Below, piece after piece: positions 10,570 through 21,949 of a DNA stretch of 64,000 bases. The position numbers and the translations under genes were made by a program. Within the stretch, counting starts at the first letter, position 1. Each line of letters begins with the position of its first letter. Origin of the DNA: Spodoptera frugiperda (lineage: Eukaryota; Arthropoda; Insecta; Lepidoptera; Noctuidae); contig NC_064215.1 in the NCBI RefSeq assembly GCF_023101765.2, positions 9,052,001 to 9,116,000 on the forward strand, written 5' to 3'. The notes beneath the pieces were generated by a model, which was given only the letters and a program-made list of their open reading frames with translations, was not told where the DNA came from and did no database searches.

Positions 10570-10854
10570 GGGAAAATCATCCAATGACTTCTCCCGCCTT
10601 GGGCAAGGCGAAAGGGAGTGTCAGACTCTTACTGACTAAAAACCACCCCGTTCCTTCTCCTGCTTTTCGACCCGAAGCCCCGGTAAACCCGCTAGGTAGT
10701 CCGCAGCTCCGGATCAGGCATCAGCCCTACTGGGCCCCATCTGTGGTGGTCTGATGGCTCTTTGAGGCGCGCGCGGAACGCGACGCGCCGCACGCACGGG
10801 TCTGGATCTGGTCGGGCGGCGAGCTACCCTTGCTCGCCGTCCGCAGGCCCGCAC
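10570..10854 (-). other. 3' UTR of the R1-clade LINE
   Basis: This 285-bp stretch follows the ORF2 stop and leads to the poly(A) tail. It contains a potential hairpin whose arms read CCGGAGC / GCTCCGG in most dispersed copies (one arm is slightly changed here). Its distal 130-150 bp are the part copied in about ten short fragments elsewhere in the window; a longer fragment lies at 33553-33784. Confidence 0.85.
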
Positions 10855-13800
10855 TTACGGTGGCCGGAGATCGTCTCGCGATCCCCTACGCCCGGAGTGT
10901 CTCTCGCGACGGCTGGGGCGTGAGGAGGTTTGTTCTCTCACGCGCCCCGCCTCCTCCTTAGCTAGCATGACTGCTTCGCAGAAGGAGGAGACGGCATCCC
11001 AGTCCCTCTCGCTCCGCACCATGGCCTGAACCAGTGCCGGGCGCGAGAGGTCGCCGTCGCCGACCACATCCCTGAGGACTTGGCGGTGCTCAGCCCACGC
11101 AGGGCACACCGCCACCGTATGTTCTACCGTGTCCTCCGGGCGGTCCTCACAGTGATGACACCCGGGCGTTTCCTCCCGCCCAATAAGGAACAGGAACCTA
11201 CCGAAACTCCCATGTCCGGTAAGCACCTGCGTCAGGCGGTAGGTGAGGACGCCGTGGCGCCTCTCTAGCCACTCCTCAAAGAGGGGACTTACCGCTGCAA
11301 TGACAGCGAGCCCAGCCCTCGGTTGCGACAGTCGTTGCTGCCATTCCGCCATGAGATCGCGCCGGAGCTCGTCCCGCCACGCACTGATCTGGCGCGGCAG
11401 TGGAGTTTCGCCCCGGCGACACGCGTCGGCGCGCAAACTGAAGACGCGCGCGAGCACCTTCGCCTCCAAATCCCACGGCGGTAATCCGGCAAGGAGGTTC
11501 GCCGCCTCTCCGGAGATCGTGCGATATCCTCGGATCACCCGGATGGCCATGACCCTCTGAGACGTGAGCAGCGCCCGAGCTGGTCGCCGCATCAGGTTCG
11601 GCGCCCACACAGGGGCGCCGTAGAGGGCCATGGACCGCACGATCCCCGCGTACAACCTCCGGCAGGAGGCATTTGGCCCCCGAGGTTTGGCAGGAGCCGC
11701 TTAAGCGCAGCCCCCGTCCGTTCCAACTTAGGAGCCAAACGTCGAAAGTGTTCCACGAAGTTCCATCGACTGTCGAGGACGAGTCCTAGATACTTCATCG
11801 TAGTCTCGACGCCGATGGAAACCCCTCCCGCCGTTATTTGGGACCCACCCGGAGGTGGCGCGTTCCCGCGGCCATGAAAGCACATGGCCTCGGACTTGTG
11901 GAGCGCCACCTCGAGTCCCAATTGCCGGATCCTATCAACAACTGTCGCAACCGCTCTCGCCATTAAGTTGGCCGCCGCCTGGTGCGACCTCCCGTGCGCT
12001 AACACTAGCGTATCGTCGGCGTAACAAATTACGCCGACGCCGTTCGGGAGGTCGGTGCGCAGCACCCAGTCGTAACCGATATCCCACAGGAGCGGTCCCA
12101 AAACCGAACCCTGTGGAACACCGCGCGACATCTCTCGCCGTTTCCATTCGCCCTGGTGACCGGGGTATATGACATACCTGTCTGTCAGGTAAGCCTCGAT
12201 TATACGACGGAGGTAGGTAGGCACCCGGTGATACCGGAGTGCCTCCAGTATGCAGCTCCAGGGTAGGGAGTTGAAGGCGTTGGCGATGTCCAGAGACACC
12301 GCCACTACGACCTTACCCCTGGACACTGCAGTCCCCGTCGTGAGGTCCCTTACGCGCATGATGGCGTCCACCGTGGAGCGCCCTCTGCGGAAGCCGAACT
12401 GGCCGTCCGCGAGGTCCGGCCCAATTCCGGACAAGTGCGCGACGAGGCGGTTCGAAATTATCCTTTCGAAGACTTTTCCCACCTCGTCGAGCAGCACAAT
12501 GGGCCGGTACGCGGACGGAGAGTCCGCAGGGCGCCCCGGCTTCTTCACGAGGACCAGTTTTCCCGTCTTCCACTGAAGTGGGAACTGGCCCCTCTCCAAG
12601 CATGCGCTGTAGAGACCTATTAATCGAGGCCCGAGAGCCTCCGAGGCCAGGACCCACGCCTTGCCATGTAGGCCATCGGGTCCTGGGGCGGTGTTCTTGG
12701 CGCCCATCCGGCGCACCGCCGCTCTCATTTCTGCCTCGGTCACCTCCGGAACGATGTCGTCGTCGTCGTCACTGTGGCCCGCATTGGGCACCGCAGGGGG
12801 CGGAGTCATGGATGGAGGGGTGAAACCCCTCCGTAGTCGGGGGAACAAGGCGCCGACTACTTCCTCTACGACCTCTGGCCGGAGACTCTGAGTCAGCGGG
12901 GGAGCCCAGGTGCGGAGCTTATCACGCACCATCCGATAGGGGCGCCCCCATGGATCTCTGTTCAGAGTCTCCAGCATCTGCCGGCGGGCTTCCTCCTTAG
13001 CCCGCCAAATCTCCGCTTTGAGGGCGGCCTTCGCCACCTTGTACCCCTCGTACAACTCCGCCTCTCTTACCTCCGCGTCTGGAGCGCGGATACGGAGCCT
13101 GCGGTGCCTCGTGTACCGGCGGCGCGCAGCAACGCACGCATTGCGCAGAGCAGCCAGCTCTTGCGACCACCAGTACACCTGGCGCTTGCGCTGACCTGGC
13201 CGGACCCGGGGCATCGCCACGTCACATATTCTGGACATGGCGTCCTGGAGCCATCTTGCCTCCTCGTTGATGTCGGCAGGCCTGTCCGGTGGTATCACCC
13301 AGGCCTGCACGATTGCGGCTTCCAGGAAAAGCTCCCGGTCCAGCTGTCTTAGCGCCCAACGCGGGCCACATGGGGCCTGTCTGACTGGCGGGTCCGCGGA
13401 CTCGGCGGAGACGTTGAACCGGATATACCGGTGGTCGGAAAACGTCTCCACCTCCTCCATAACGCGCCAGTCAACAACACGCGGTGACAGAGCGGGGCTG
13501 GCGAACGAGATATCCACCACCGACTCACCCTGCATCCGCACACACGTGGGGACAGAACCCCGGTTCAGGACGACTAGGCCTGTCTCCAGAGCCCAGTCTT
13601 CCACCATCCTACCCCGAACGTCAGTGAACCGGGAACCCCAAGCCAAGTTTTTGGCATTGAAGTCCCCGAGGACAAGCACGGGGAGGGAACGGAACCCGAC
13701 GACGACGGCGACCAACTCCCTAAGGGAGTTGTGGAACTCGGCGAGAGTTCGGTTCGGAGAGAAATACACGCCCACCACAGCGATCTCTCCGAACCGTGCT

Positions 13801-14036
13801 GCAACACAACCCCGGCCTCTCCGAGCGCTCTCGAGAGTCGGGGTACCGGCGGCGGCCGACGAGATGATGGTCACCGAGCCGTCCAAGTCCGCCACCCAGT
13901 GATCCCTGGGCGGGACGAAATACGGCTCGGAGACTACGGCGACATTGATCGACCACTGCGCCATGCTCTGGAGCAGGAGATCCTGAGCAGCGGCGCAGTG
14001 GTTAATGTTCGCCTGGAGGAGGCGGAATGGATTCAT
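10855..14036 (-). pseudogene. LINE ORF2: endonuclease-reverse transcriptase, one frameshift
   Basis: It encodes the replication enzyme of the element: an APE-like endonuclease nicks the target and the RT copies the RNA from the nick. The start is the ATG at 14036-14034, inside the TAATG overlap with ORF1. Visible motifs in order: QANINH near residue 10, SEPY near 37, GDFNAKN near 125 and SDHRY near 200 (endonuclease); APGPDGLHG near 450, SLDIANAFNSLPW near 590, RGVPQGSVLGPLLW near 640 and YADDT near 672 (RT palm). A C-terminal CHHC...H...C cluster lies near 11100-11150. The frame is broken once near 11675-11681, at a GGCCCCC run where one base appears lost; downstream, the next frame continues the family sequence to a TAA at 10855. 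Without that break the product would be about 1,060 residues, the usual size for the clade. It could be a sequencing error. Confidence 0.9.
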
Positions 14037-16165
14037 TAATGGCAATCCATTACAACCTCCCCCCTGGCGGCATTACAGCCGGCGGTGGCCGTGGCGGCAG
14101 TGGCAGTGGCGACTGCCACGGTGGCGGCGGCGGAAACGACGGGGGCGGCGGAGGGCCTACCCTTGGCCCTGGGTTTGGTAGGCGGGGAGCAGGCCTTGCT
14201 CCCGACCCGGTGGTTGGCCGGCTTGCCAGCCGCCGCACATGCGTCGCAGTGCAGCGGGGCAGTGCACGAGCCAGCCTTGTGACCGGGCTGACCGCAACGG
14301 AAGCAGCGGTCGCTGCGGTCAACCTCCGAGGTGCATTTAACGCTCACGTGGTGGCCCACGTGGCAGCGGTAGCACCTCAGAGGCCGGGCCTCGAGCAGCT
14401 TGACCTGCGCCGAGACCCAACCCACCAGGAGCCTTTTGCCCTCCTTAATTTTTTTGGCCGCTGTGACGGGGCAACTCACTACCACCGTGCGCAGCCCCGA
14501 GTTGTCCGGACGGATGGTGCCTGCCTTGACCTGATCAGCAGGGCACCCTCCCGTCCTGGCGACAGCGGCCACCACCTCATGCTCCGTCACGGAGTCGTCC
14601 AGGCCCATTATTCGCAGATCCAAGCACTTAATGGGCCTGGACACGCGAACCTCGTCCGCACCGAGACACGCCCGAAGCCTTTCGGCTAAGGCGTCAGCGG
14701 ACGGGCCGCTGGTTGCGCCGGGGACCTCCAATAAACGGGCTCCTGTTGCGGTCGCTTTAATAGCGAACCCGTTAGGGGCCCCGAACTCCGCGGGAGTCAC
14801 CGCCCCCTTCAATTTGGCGAGGACGTCGCCATATGTCATGCCCCTTTTCACCGCATCGGGCTGTAATGTAATCACTACAGCCGCGGTTTTGGGGGCGAGA
14901 AGCAAGGCCGCAGCGCGCTTTTCTTTGCGCTCCTGCTGCCGCCGCTGCCGCTGCGCTTTCTTGCGGCGCTTTCTTGCTTCTTTGGCGACTCTCCTCGCCT
15001 CGCCGACGACCTGCCACTCACTGCCGTCTGGGCCCCTTGCTGTCGGGGTAGGCGCACCTGTGGCTAGGGCTTCAGCCTGCTGAACCGCAGCACCCTTTCT
15101 CCTTTTTTTGCGTCCTGAAGACGCGTTCGCCGCCGGTGTAGCTTGTGCCTGCACCGCTGGGGGTGCTGGGGTCCTCGTTGGAGGAGCCGCTCGTGGCCTC
15201 GCCACCGTTTGAGCACCGCAGCCAGTCTGACCAGAGGAGGTCGAGGACCTGGCCGCAACAGCCGCGTATGACCTCGAGGTCGCTAAGCTCGAGGCCGCTA
15301 GCGAGGGACGAAGGAGTCTGCCCTCCAGCACATTAAAACGCTGCTGGAAAGCAGCCATCTCCCTGCGCATCAGACCGAGCATATCGGGCTCCGCCGAGGG
15401 TTGAGGATGGCTTCCTCGGCAAGCGGCTAGCTCAGCCTTGGTGGACCGGAGCTCGGTCTCCAGAGCCACGTTGGAGGCGGATAAGCGCGCCAGCTCTTGC
15501 CGCATTTCGGCCAGCTCCTGGTGCACTTTTCCCGCTGAGGGGACTTTGCACACATCAAACACCGCCGCCATTATTTGAGCCTCCATCGACTTTATCTGAG
15601 CGGCTTTGGTAGACTGGGATTTCTTCCCAGCTACCTGGCGGAGCGCTTCTCTGACGGTTTGGCGCAGCGTCCCAGTGCCGCGCTCGCCTTCCATACCGTC
15701 GGCGTCTGAGACCTCCTTTATAGAGGAGTCTGAGAGGGCGCCACTTCTTGGGGTATCCTCCGCGGCCGGACGCTTAGCCGGCTTGGACCGCGCAGTGGCT
15801 GACAGCCTCTTGGCCTTTCCCCTGCCTCTACCCCGCGCAGTCGTGGGGATTTTAGGAGGCGCCGGGGCCTCCTGCGTATTTGAGGACGAGGACAGTCCTC
15901 GAACCTCCTCCGTCCTGGGACGCTTGAACGTCGATCTTGTCTGGCGCATTGAAATGACGCTCACGCCAGACACAGATGACGAGTCGGACTCCGAGTCCGA
16001 CCCCTTCCGACTTGGGGCCCGTGTGTGGGACTTGCCGGACGAGACCAGCGCCTCCCCACGGGCACCAGAGCCACTGGGGCTCTCTGCCACAACAACTGCA
16101 GGTGAGCTAAGCTCACCTGCTCTCTCCTTCTCTGGTGGTTGTTCTTTTAAATTTATGTTCTCCAT
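14036..16165 (-). CDS. LINE ORF1: gag-like RNA-binding protein with zinc knuckles
   Basis: About 709 residues from the first ATG (16165; the frame is open further upstream but has no ATG there). ORF1 proteins of this clade bind the element RNA and form the ribonucleoprotein. The N-terminal third is low-complexity, rich in Ser, Arg, Glu and Lys, with a coiled-coil-like stretch (EMRQELARLSASNVALETEL) near residues 225-245. A basic Arg/Lys-rich block (RRKKAQRQRRQQERKEKRAA) lies near 405-425. Three Cys/His clusters end the protein: CYRC...H...C, CFRCGQPGH...C (both CX2CX4HX4C) and a longer variant CDAC...H...C. The frame is intact. It ends TAA, overlapping the ORF2 ATG by one base. Confidence 0.9.
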   Translation of the reverse strand: MENINLKEQPPEKERAGELSSPAVVVAESPSGSGARGEALVSSGKSHTRAPSRKGSDSESDSSSVSGVSVISMRQTRSTFKRPRTEEVRGLSSSSNTQEAPAPPKIPTTARGRGRGKAKRLSATARSKPAKRPAAEDTPRSGALSDSSIKEVSDADGMEGERGTGTLRQTVREALRQVAGKKSQSTKAAQIKSMEAQIMAAVFDVCKVPSAGKVHQELAEMRQELARLSASNVALETELRSTKAELAACRGSHPQPSAEPDMLGLMRREMAAFQQRFNVLEGRLLRPSLAASSLATSRSYAAVAARSSTSSGQTGCGAQTVARPRAAPPTRTPAPPAVQAQATPAANASSGRKKRRKGAAVQQAEALATGAPTPTARGPDGSEWQVVGEARRVAKEARKRRKKAQRQRRQQERKEKRAAALLLAPKTAAVVITLQPDAVKRGMTYGDVLAKLKGAVTPAEFGAPNGFAIKATATGARLLEVPGATSGPSADALAERLRACLGADEVRVSRPIKCLDLRIMGLDDSVTEHEVVAAVARTGGCPADQVKAGTIRPDNSGLRTVVVSCPVTAAKKIKEGKRLLVGWVSAQVKLLEARPLRCYRCHVGHHVSVKCTSEVDRSDRCFRCGQPGHKAGSCTAPLHCDACAAAGKPANHRVGSKACSPPTKPRAKGRPSAAPVVSAAATVAVATATAATATAGCNAARGEVVMDCH

Positions 16166-16767
16166 ATAGTTCCCACGAGTGTGGGGGAAATATTCAGTCC
16201 ACCCAGGCAGTGCCCCCTGTACCTGGGTAAGTGTATATTTGTAACCCAACTAGAGGGTCCACCGGTCCCCTAGCTGGGGGTGCGCTCGAGACTGACACTA
16301 CTCCTCAGCCACGCATACCCTCGCCGCGCACCAGAACTTGGTATTGAAGGAATTTTTTATAGAGGTTATCTTCCTCGCGGTCCGGGCGACCAAGCCAAGA
16401 CCCTCGTCCCGTTCAGAGTCATAAAACATGACCATGATCTCTTCCCGGGTTACGATGTCAACGGTTGCAATCGAGGACAACTTGTGCCCCGATGCCGCTC
16501 GTTGGCAGGGTGAGTGCACAACGAGCACCGTCCTTGCCTCTCCGCCACGCTCTCTGCTAGGTTCAGAGAGACGGGCGGAAAGACGCTCCTTCAGAGGCGC
16601 AGGCCATGTGTCAACACAAAGCCGCCTTCAGAACCCATCTCAGGTTCTTCCGCTCCGTCCAGAAATTCGCTACAGGCAATAGCCACTCCAACCCTATCAC
16701 CCCCGTTAGGGGGACTATCGCCTGTACCCAGGGTGCACCACGGGGAGGTCTTCTGGCACCGCACCCC
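16166..16767 (-). other. 5' UTR of the R1-clade LINE
   Basis: About 600 bp between the upstream target duplication and the first ORF1 ATG. The element begins GGGGTGCGGTGCCAG on the minus strand immediately inside the duplication, so the 5' end looks complete. Internal promoters are known for this class of element, but no specific core motif was identified here. Confidence 0.8.
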
Positions 16768-16781
16768 AATACAATTATGCT
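16768..16781. repeat. Target-site duplication of the full-length LINE (5' copy)
   Basis: AATACAATTATGCT, identical to 10539-10552, marking the 5' junction of the minus-strand element. Confidence 0.9.
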
Positions 16782-17604
16782 AAGCTATGTGAGAACAATG
16801 TAATACAGTCAAAGCGACAGAAAAAGAAAATAACCTAGAGGACAATAAAAATTAATGCAGTCCGGAGCTGACCAGTCCCAGTTGACAGCGCCCGTTCACG
16901 AACATGACACGTACACCAGCACCGCCCAACTCAACCATGTTGCAGGGAATCGAGCGATCCAATGCCCGTGCCACCGCCAATGAGACTTTTGAGTGAGCAT
17001 GACAACTCCAAGCTGACATAAATGCATTCTACTAGTCTAATTTGATTTCAGTTAATTACAGGGCTCTCACATTTACAATAATTGTATAAAGTACAGAACA
17101 CATCGAAATAACATGGTTATATTACTACATTTTTTTCGTTATCCTGTGGAGCCGGACCAGCTTGCCTCCAAGCATTTTTATCTTCTATATAATCATTTAC
17201 TTTATAGTATGCTTGTACATGTATCCTACTAATATTATAAATGCGAAAGTTTATATTTTTGTTTGTTTGTTACTCATGCAAAACGGCTAGAGGTATATTA
17301 TGGTATGGAAAAAACACATAGCCACTTATTTATTTCAAAGGATCGTCGATAAGCCGCTAGCAGAAGCAAGTCAAAAATATTTTCACCCAAATATCAAGGA
17401 CATATCCTATGTATGATAACATGGAATCATTTTCGAGAAAAAACTCATTACGAAAATATCTTGAGGGTGAGCTTACACTTATAAGATAACCTTTCTTTTA
17501 AATTAAACATCTTACCTTTCGCCTATACGGCTGGTTCGCCTACACATGAACCATTTACTCCCTAATCAAGTACAAGATAAAAACAAATTAGTAGGTACTA
17601 GATA
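16782..17604. other. Intergenic DNA with an RTE-like remnant
   Basis: From 17228 to about 17400 the text ('ctaatattataaatgcgaaa', later 'aagccgctagcagaagcaag') matches a very common lepidopteran LINE 3' region. The rest, including a slightly GC-richer stretch at 16860-16990, shows no gene. Confidence 0.55.
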
Positions 17605-17766
17605 CTGATCCGGAGCTGCGAGACTACCTAGCGGGTTTACCGTGGCTCCGGCTCGAAAAGCAGAAGTAGGAACGGGGTGGTTTGTAGGCACTAAGAGTCT
17701 GACACACCCTCTCGCCTCGCCCAAGGCGGAAGAAAACATTGGATGATTATCCCCCCTTAAAAAAAC
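17605..17766 (+). mobile_element. 5'-truncated R1-clade LINE fragment
   Basis: Reads CCGGAGCTGCG...ACCGTGGCTCCGG, then through 'aaggcgg' to a short A-run, i.e. the LINE 3' UTR in plus orientation. It starts at the recurrent 5' boundary. No target duplication was recognised, so it is probably old. Confidence 0.8.
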
Positions 17767-18370
17767 GACTTCAGGGAAGACGGTAGCACAGTGGTCACTT
17801 GCTACCGTGCAACTTGCACAGTGAAGCTTATGGGAGACATACGTCTCCCTAGAAATATGCCGTAACAGGCATGGTAGAGGACTCGATACCCCTTTTCGGT
17901 TCTGAAGATGGTCACTGGGGTGGTTTTAGTGAGTTCAAAATCCCACACGCTCTGGTCTATCTCCCCAAAAAACTAAGCGCCTTTTGAAGGTTTCTCCTCA
18001 TCATCAAATAAAAAAGGTAGGAGATAGGTACAAAATGAAACCTAAACTTAGCTCACACAACAATCCTAGATTGACGTTTGATTGCTTTGAAGCTGTAGAT
18101 AGAGCGGCTAATATCTAAAACCAATCTATGTTTATTAACCACCCAGGTATCGACATTGGCACTAACCAAATTGGATTACAGTAGTTTCAATTATTTGCTT
18201 GGTTTTGCGTCGGTTGTTCTAGATTACGGTTTACGGAGGTGGAAAACTTAGATTTTATTGGATTAACTCTTAGGTAAAGTAAATTAGTTAGGAAAAACCT
18301 CCATCTATGTTTTCTGTACGCACATCAAATATCAATAAAAGATAAAATTAGGTAAATAGAATTGAATAAC
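17767..18370. other. Intergenic DNA, possible degraded repeat at 17775-17985
   Basis: The stretch with 'gaagacggtagcacagtggt' and 'gggagacatacgtctccct' looks like a repeat because of its base composition and palindromic 'gggagacatacgtctccc', but no second copy is in the window. No gene is seen. Confidence 0.45.
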
Positions 18371-18399
18371 ATTTTCAGATGACATCAACATCAACAGCC

Positions 18400-18630
18400 T
18401 ATTAGTGGCCACTCCTGACCAAAGCCTCTTCTCGCATGTAGAAGGTTTTAAGGATTAATCACTATGCTTGCTCCATGCGGGTTAATTTTACATTCTAATT
18501 TGAAATTATAAGCCCAGGTTTCCTCAAGAATACAATGTTTTCCTTCAGCGTTTGTCAATGGTATCTAAATAATCTTAGAAAGCACATATAACTCGGAAAA
18601 AATCACATTGGTACTTGCCGTTGGTAGTTT
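18400..18630 (+). repeat. RTE-like LINE 3' remnant
   Basis: It contains 'ccactcctgaccaaagcctc', 'agaaggttttaaggattaat' and later 'ttcgaaccc'. The same segments in the same order occur at 42505-42580 ('gaccaaaggctc', 'gagaaggtttgagc'). Such text is widespread in lepidopteran genomes. Non-coding. Confidence 0.6.
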
Positions 18631-19256
18631 TCGAACCCAATAGGATTGCACAAAATCACCGCTCCTCTTTAGTGGACAGATTTTGTGTAATCTTATTGGT
18701 TAATATTTATAGACAGGTAACCTGGACACCCTTTGCTACACTCCGACCGGCAGCCTTATACTTATACGTCTGCTTTACCTACAATCGCCAAAAAAAATCT
18801 CAACAATTCAAATGTAACACTATACATAGGTACCTACGTACATTGTCTAAATTACAATAACAAACACGACATAAAGCTAACAGAGCGCTGAGTGAAAATT
18901 ATTAATAAATAAATAAAGGAAGCTCGCGAGTGCGGACTTAACTAACTGAAATTTGGTACTCCAAGTATTTAAACTAGGCAATTATGTACTTAGCTAGTTG
19001 CCTAGGCGAATGATTAAAGTGCCGGTAGTCTAATTAGGGAGTAATGCTAGTAAGTTTCGTATTAAAATTGTTACTTGACAGCGGGTGGGTTGGCAATGGT
19101 AAACATACCCTATTACCGTCGGTATATTAGGTACCTACTTTATAATAACGTTTGTTAGTACCTATTGTAAATTAATTGATTATGCAGTAAGATGGTTGAT
19201 TCGTTATTCTTGGACTTTTCCTTAAGTCAAATTAGGAAATATAAAATACCTTCGTC

Positions 19257-19393
19257 TTTTTTTAAAGGGGAAAATCATCCAATGACTTCTCTCGCCTTGG
19301 GCGAAACGAGAGGGAGTGTCAGATTCTTACTGACTAAAAACCACCCCGTTCCTAATCCTGCTTTTCGGGCCAGAGCCCCGGTAAACCCGCTAG
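19257..19393 (-). mobile_element. 5'-truncated R1-clade LINE fragment
   Basis: A poly(T) start, then 'caatgacttctctcgccttg' through 'ccccggtaaacccgctaga'. It stops about 20 bp short of the recurrent boundary. The flanks do not show a convincing duplication. Confidence 0.82.
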
Positions 19394-20669
19394 ATGATAC
19401 CTACATCTACGTATTAGATAAGTAAGTACTACGTTAGTATCTAGGCTTCTAGATAACTGAAGGAAATGTACCTATAAACTTGAGAGCCGCAGTATGAGAA
19501 GGATGATTCTACTACTCTTACTCATCTACCCTTCATAGTCCTATCAGATAATTGGACAAACCAAACAAGGAAGCAATAAACTCCAATCAAATTCGTTTTA
19601 CAAGTACCCGCCGTAAAATAAAGCTAGCTACGAAAATGACACGCGGTTTCAGTCGTATAATAAAAACGTGGACATTGGTTGTTTGTTGGTATCTCGTTAA
19701 AAAATACTTAAACATTTTAATGGTGAATGATTTAAATTTTAATTCAGTTTTAGTTCAAGTTTTTATTTAAAATAGAGGTTTAACTTTCACTGTCAGTTTG
19801 ACAGAATGGCTTAAGTAAATAGCTACTTCGCAATGTGACGGTGGCAAGATAGCACACGGCCCACCTGATGGTAAGTGTTTATCAAGCGTTCATACGCTTG
19901 CAACACAACAGAACCTGTAATTCTTTGTGTTATCTACTGTCTGGGGGTGATGGTACCTAAATAATAAAAAAAAATCTATAATAGGTAACATTAGGAAAAC
20001 CAGTAGTACCTAGGCTAAGAGCCTACACAATTTTTCAAGTTGGATACTCCTAAAAAAACATCGATCATAAATAATTTTGGACCTTGATATAGAGTGTGAA
20101 ATGATTTTTATCCAATATGGTAGCCTGAGGGCCTCTGATAGCCGCGCCAAATCGACCGAATTTATGTCACCAGCAAATAACCGCGAAAATTACGCGCGCT
20201 TTCTGTAATGGCTGTCCAAATAAACGTTAACCGTGTGTGTTAATCCGATAATAACCTGACGATCTGTAGTTATACAAGTGACCTAGATATAAGGTGTCGT
20301 GTAGGAAGATTATCATATAGTTAGGTAAAGGACATTTTATTATATCTTTCGTGAGACATAATAAATTATTATGTTATCGGCTAACTCATGTAACTGTTTG
20401 ACGAGGAACTCGACTAGTTTCAAGCCATGCTAGAGGGTCATATTCATGAGCAGCATTCCGCGACACACGACGCGGCGATTGTCGCGCGCTTGTACGAGTT
20501 TTAATATTATTATGTTTTCTAAGTAATGATCCCTCACTTGATACCTACCTACCAATATTGAGTTGCCCACCGCATTAATAAACATGGTTCTTTATACTTT
20601 CAAGTTACGGATTAGGTTTATATTATCAGCTGAGTTTGACTGATTAATAAATAAAACTTTTTTTATATA
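19394..20669. other. Intergenic DNA with SINE-like and palindromic repeats
   Basis: Around 19845-19960 the text ('cccacctgatggtaagtg') resembles a degraded lepidopteran SINE. Around 20330-20500 there is an imperfect palindromic unit ('tttcgtgagacataataaat', 'gacgaggaactcgac') that recurs at about 29100-29245. No gene. Confidence 0.5.
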
Positions 20670-20815
20670 ACGTCACGCCTTTAATCCCCGAAGGGTTAGG
20701 CAGAGGTGCACATTATGGCACATAATGCCAATATATACCCACATTTCACAAGTTTGTAAGTCCCATGTAATAGGTGGAGAGCCTATTGCCATATACCTCA
20801 ATAAATATACGATAC
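20670..20815 (-). repeat. tRNA-derived SINE, family I, 3' part only
   Basis: Matches the body and 3' end of the copy at 8243-8510 in inverted orientation ('cgtcacgcctttaatccccg', 'gtaataggtggagagcctat'). The tRNA-like head is missing, a 5' truncation. Confidence 0.8.
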
Positions 20816-21414
20816 CTCATAAATGAAACAAAACTTATAAATAGACGATAGATGCGCCTACTCAACATACTATAACTTGAGTGTAGACTGAGACTGTTCG
20901 TGACTTGAGATGTCAAATTATCGTGACGCGAAACATGGAGTCAAAGCATTTTAAATGAAATTAATAATTACAACGAAATAGATCATTATTGATGATGATG
21001 TCTTGTTCGACGCCTCATTTTTGTTTCCAATAGACGCACCATTGGTCTTCTTATTCTCTACTACAGCCTTATTTTTTGTTATAATTTCTAAGAAATACTT
21101 CTTTTCCGTTGTAATAAATAAGACAAACACTGTGACCATTAATTCAAAATTCTGAGAAGTAGCAAAGTAATAACAGTCGCTAAAAATAAGCCTGTATTAT
21201 GTACAATGGGAAAAAACAATAACAATGTTGTTAACAAAATCAGAAAAACGTTCTAGAATGAAAATATGTTCCAAGCAGCGCCATCTAGTTGTCACATAGA
21301 GAACTTAAAACAATAACCAGAAACGCAACGGTCAAAAACTAAAATCTAACAACCCGGAGACTATTTTAAATAAGTACTAGAAAGCTTTTTTTAATATAAA
21401 TAGTCACATACGGA
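20816..21414. other. AT-rich intergenic DNA
   Basis: Nothing recognisable; short open frames only. Confidence 0.5.
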
Positions 21415-21530
21415 ACAACAATTTGTGGATCACTCAAAGAGTGGTTCAGTGCGAGAATCGAACCCGCGACACGTTGCGCAATAGCCCAGCAGGTTGCCCA
21501 GCCAACTGCAACAACCGTGCAGCCTGTAGA
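21415..21530 (-). repeat. tRNA-derived SINE, family II, partial
   Basis: The inverted B box 'gaatcgaaccc' and 'caggttgcccagcc' correspond to the tRNA-like head of the copies at 2566 and 48960. Only the head and the adjacent body remain. Confidence 0.75.
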
Positions 21531-21945
21531 ACTCATATTTGTTTCATTTTTAAATTAAGGGGATGAATTCCATAAAAATTAAAAGAAAACCACAATGTAT
21601 GCCCAAACTTTATTGAAAAACCTATAGTATAAATATAATAATAATTACATAGTTCTGTATACCATAATAATATACTTAGATCTTTCAAACATTTACTTAC
21701 AAATAACATTTCACTCGTCAACAATTCAATGAGGAGATGGTGTATTAATTCTAACCTACTCAGTACTTGGTATGGCTTTTAGGGATGTTGATTTAAAACA
21801 TCAATATATTGCTAGCTTTAGAAGCCTTTACTTATCACTCTAGCTACCTATTCCTAGCTCACACATTATCATTCTTGTATTTCCATTGCAACATCACAGT
21901 TTGAGATGACAGAGACGATCGGGGATAAGTCTCTTAGACTATTAT
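21531..21945. other. AT-rich intergenic DNA
   Basis: No feature recognised. Confidence 0.5.
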
Positions 21946-21949
21946 CTAT

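Larger units (their letters stand above)
10553..16767 (-). mobile_element. Full-length R1-clade non-LTR retrotransposon
   Basis: About 6.2 kb on the minus strand. It has a GC-rich 5' UTR (16767-16166), ORF1 (16165-14036), ORF2 (14036-10855), a 3' UTR and a poly(A) tail, seen as about 18 T at 10552-10569. The 14-bp duplication AATACAATTATGCT flanks both ends, so neither end is truncated. The two-ORF order, CCHC knuckles in ORF1, an APE-type endonuclease plus RT in ORF2 and the TAATG junction fit the R1 clade of arthropods (R1, TRAS, SART, Waldo-like). The target is ordinary AT-rich DNA, not rDNA or a TTAGG telomere repeat. GC content is much higher than in the flanks. The perfect duplication, long tail and single visible lesion suggest a recent insertion. 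Confidence 0.93.

Noticed and set aside
11080..16784. Many long open frames on both strands inside the LINE
   Set aside because: They overlap ORF1 and ORF2 in other frames and have repetitive Pro/Ser/Arg/Ala composition. They result from high GC content, not from separate genes.
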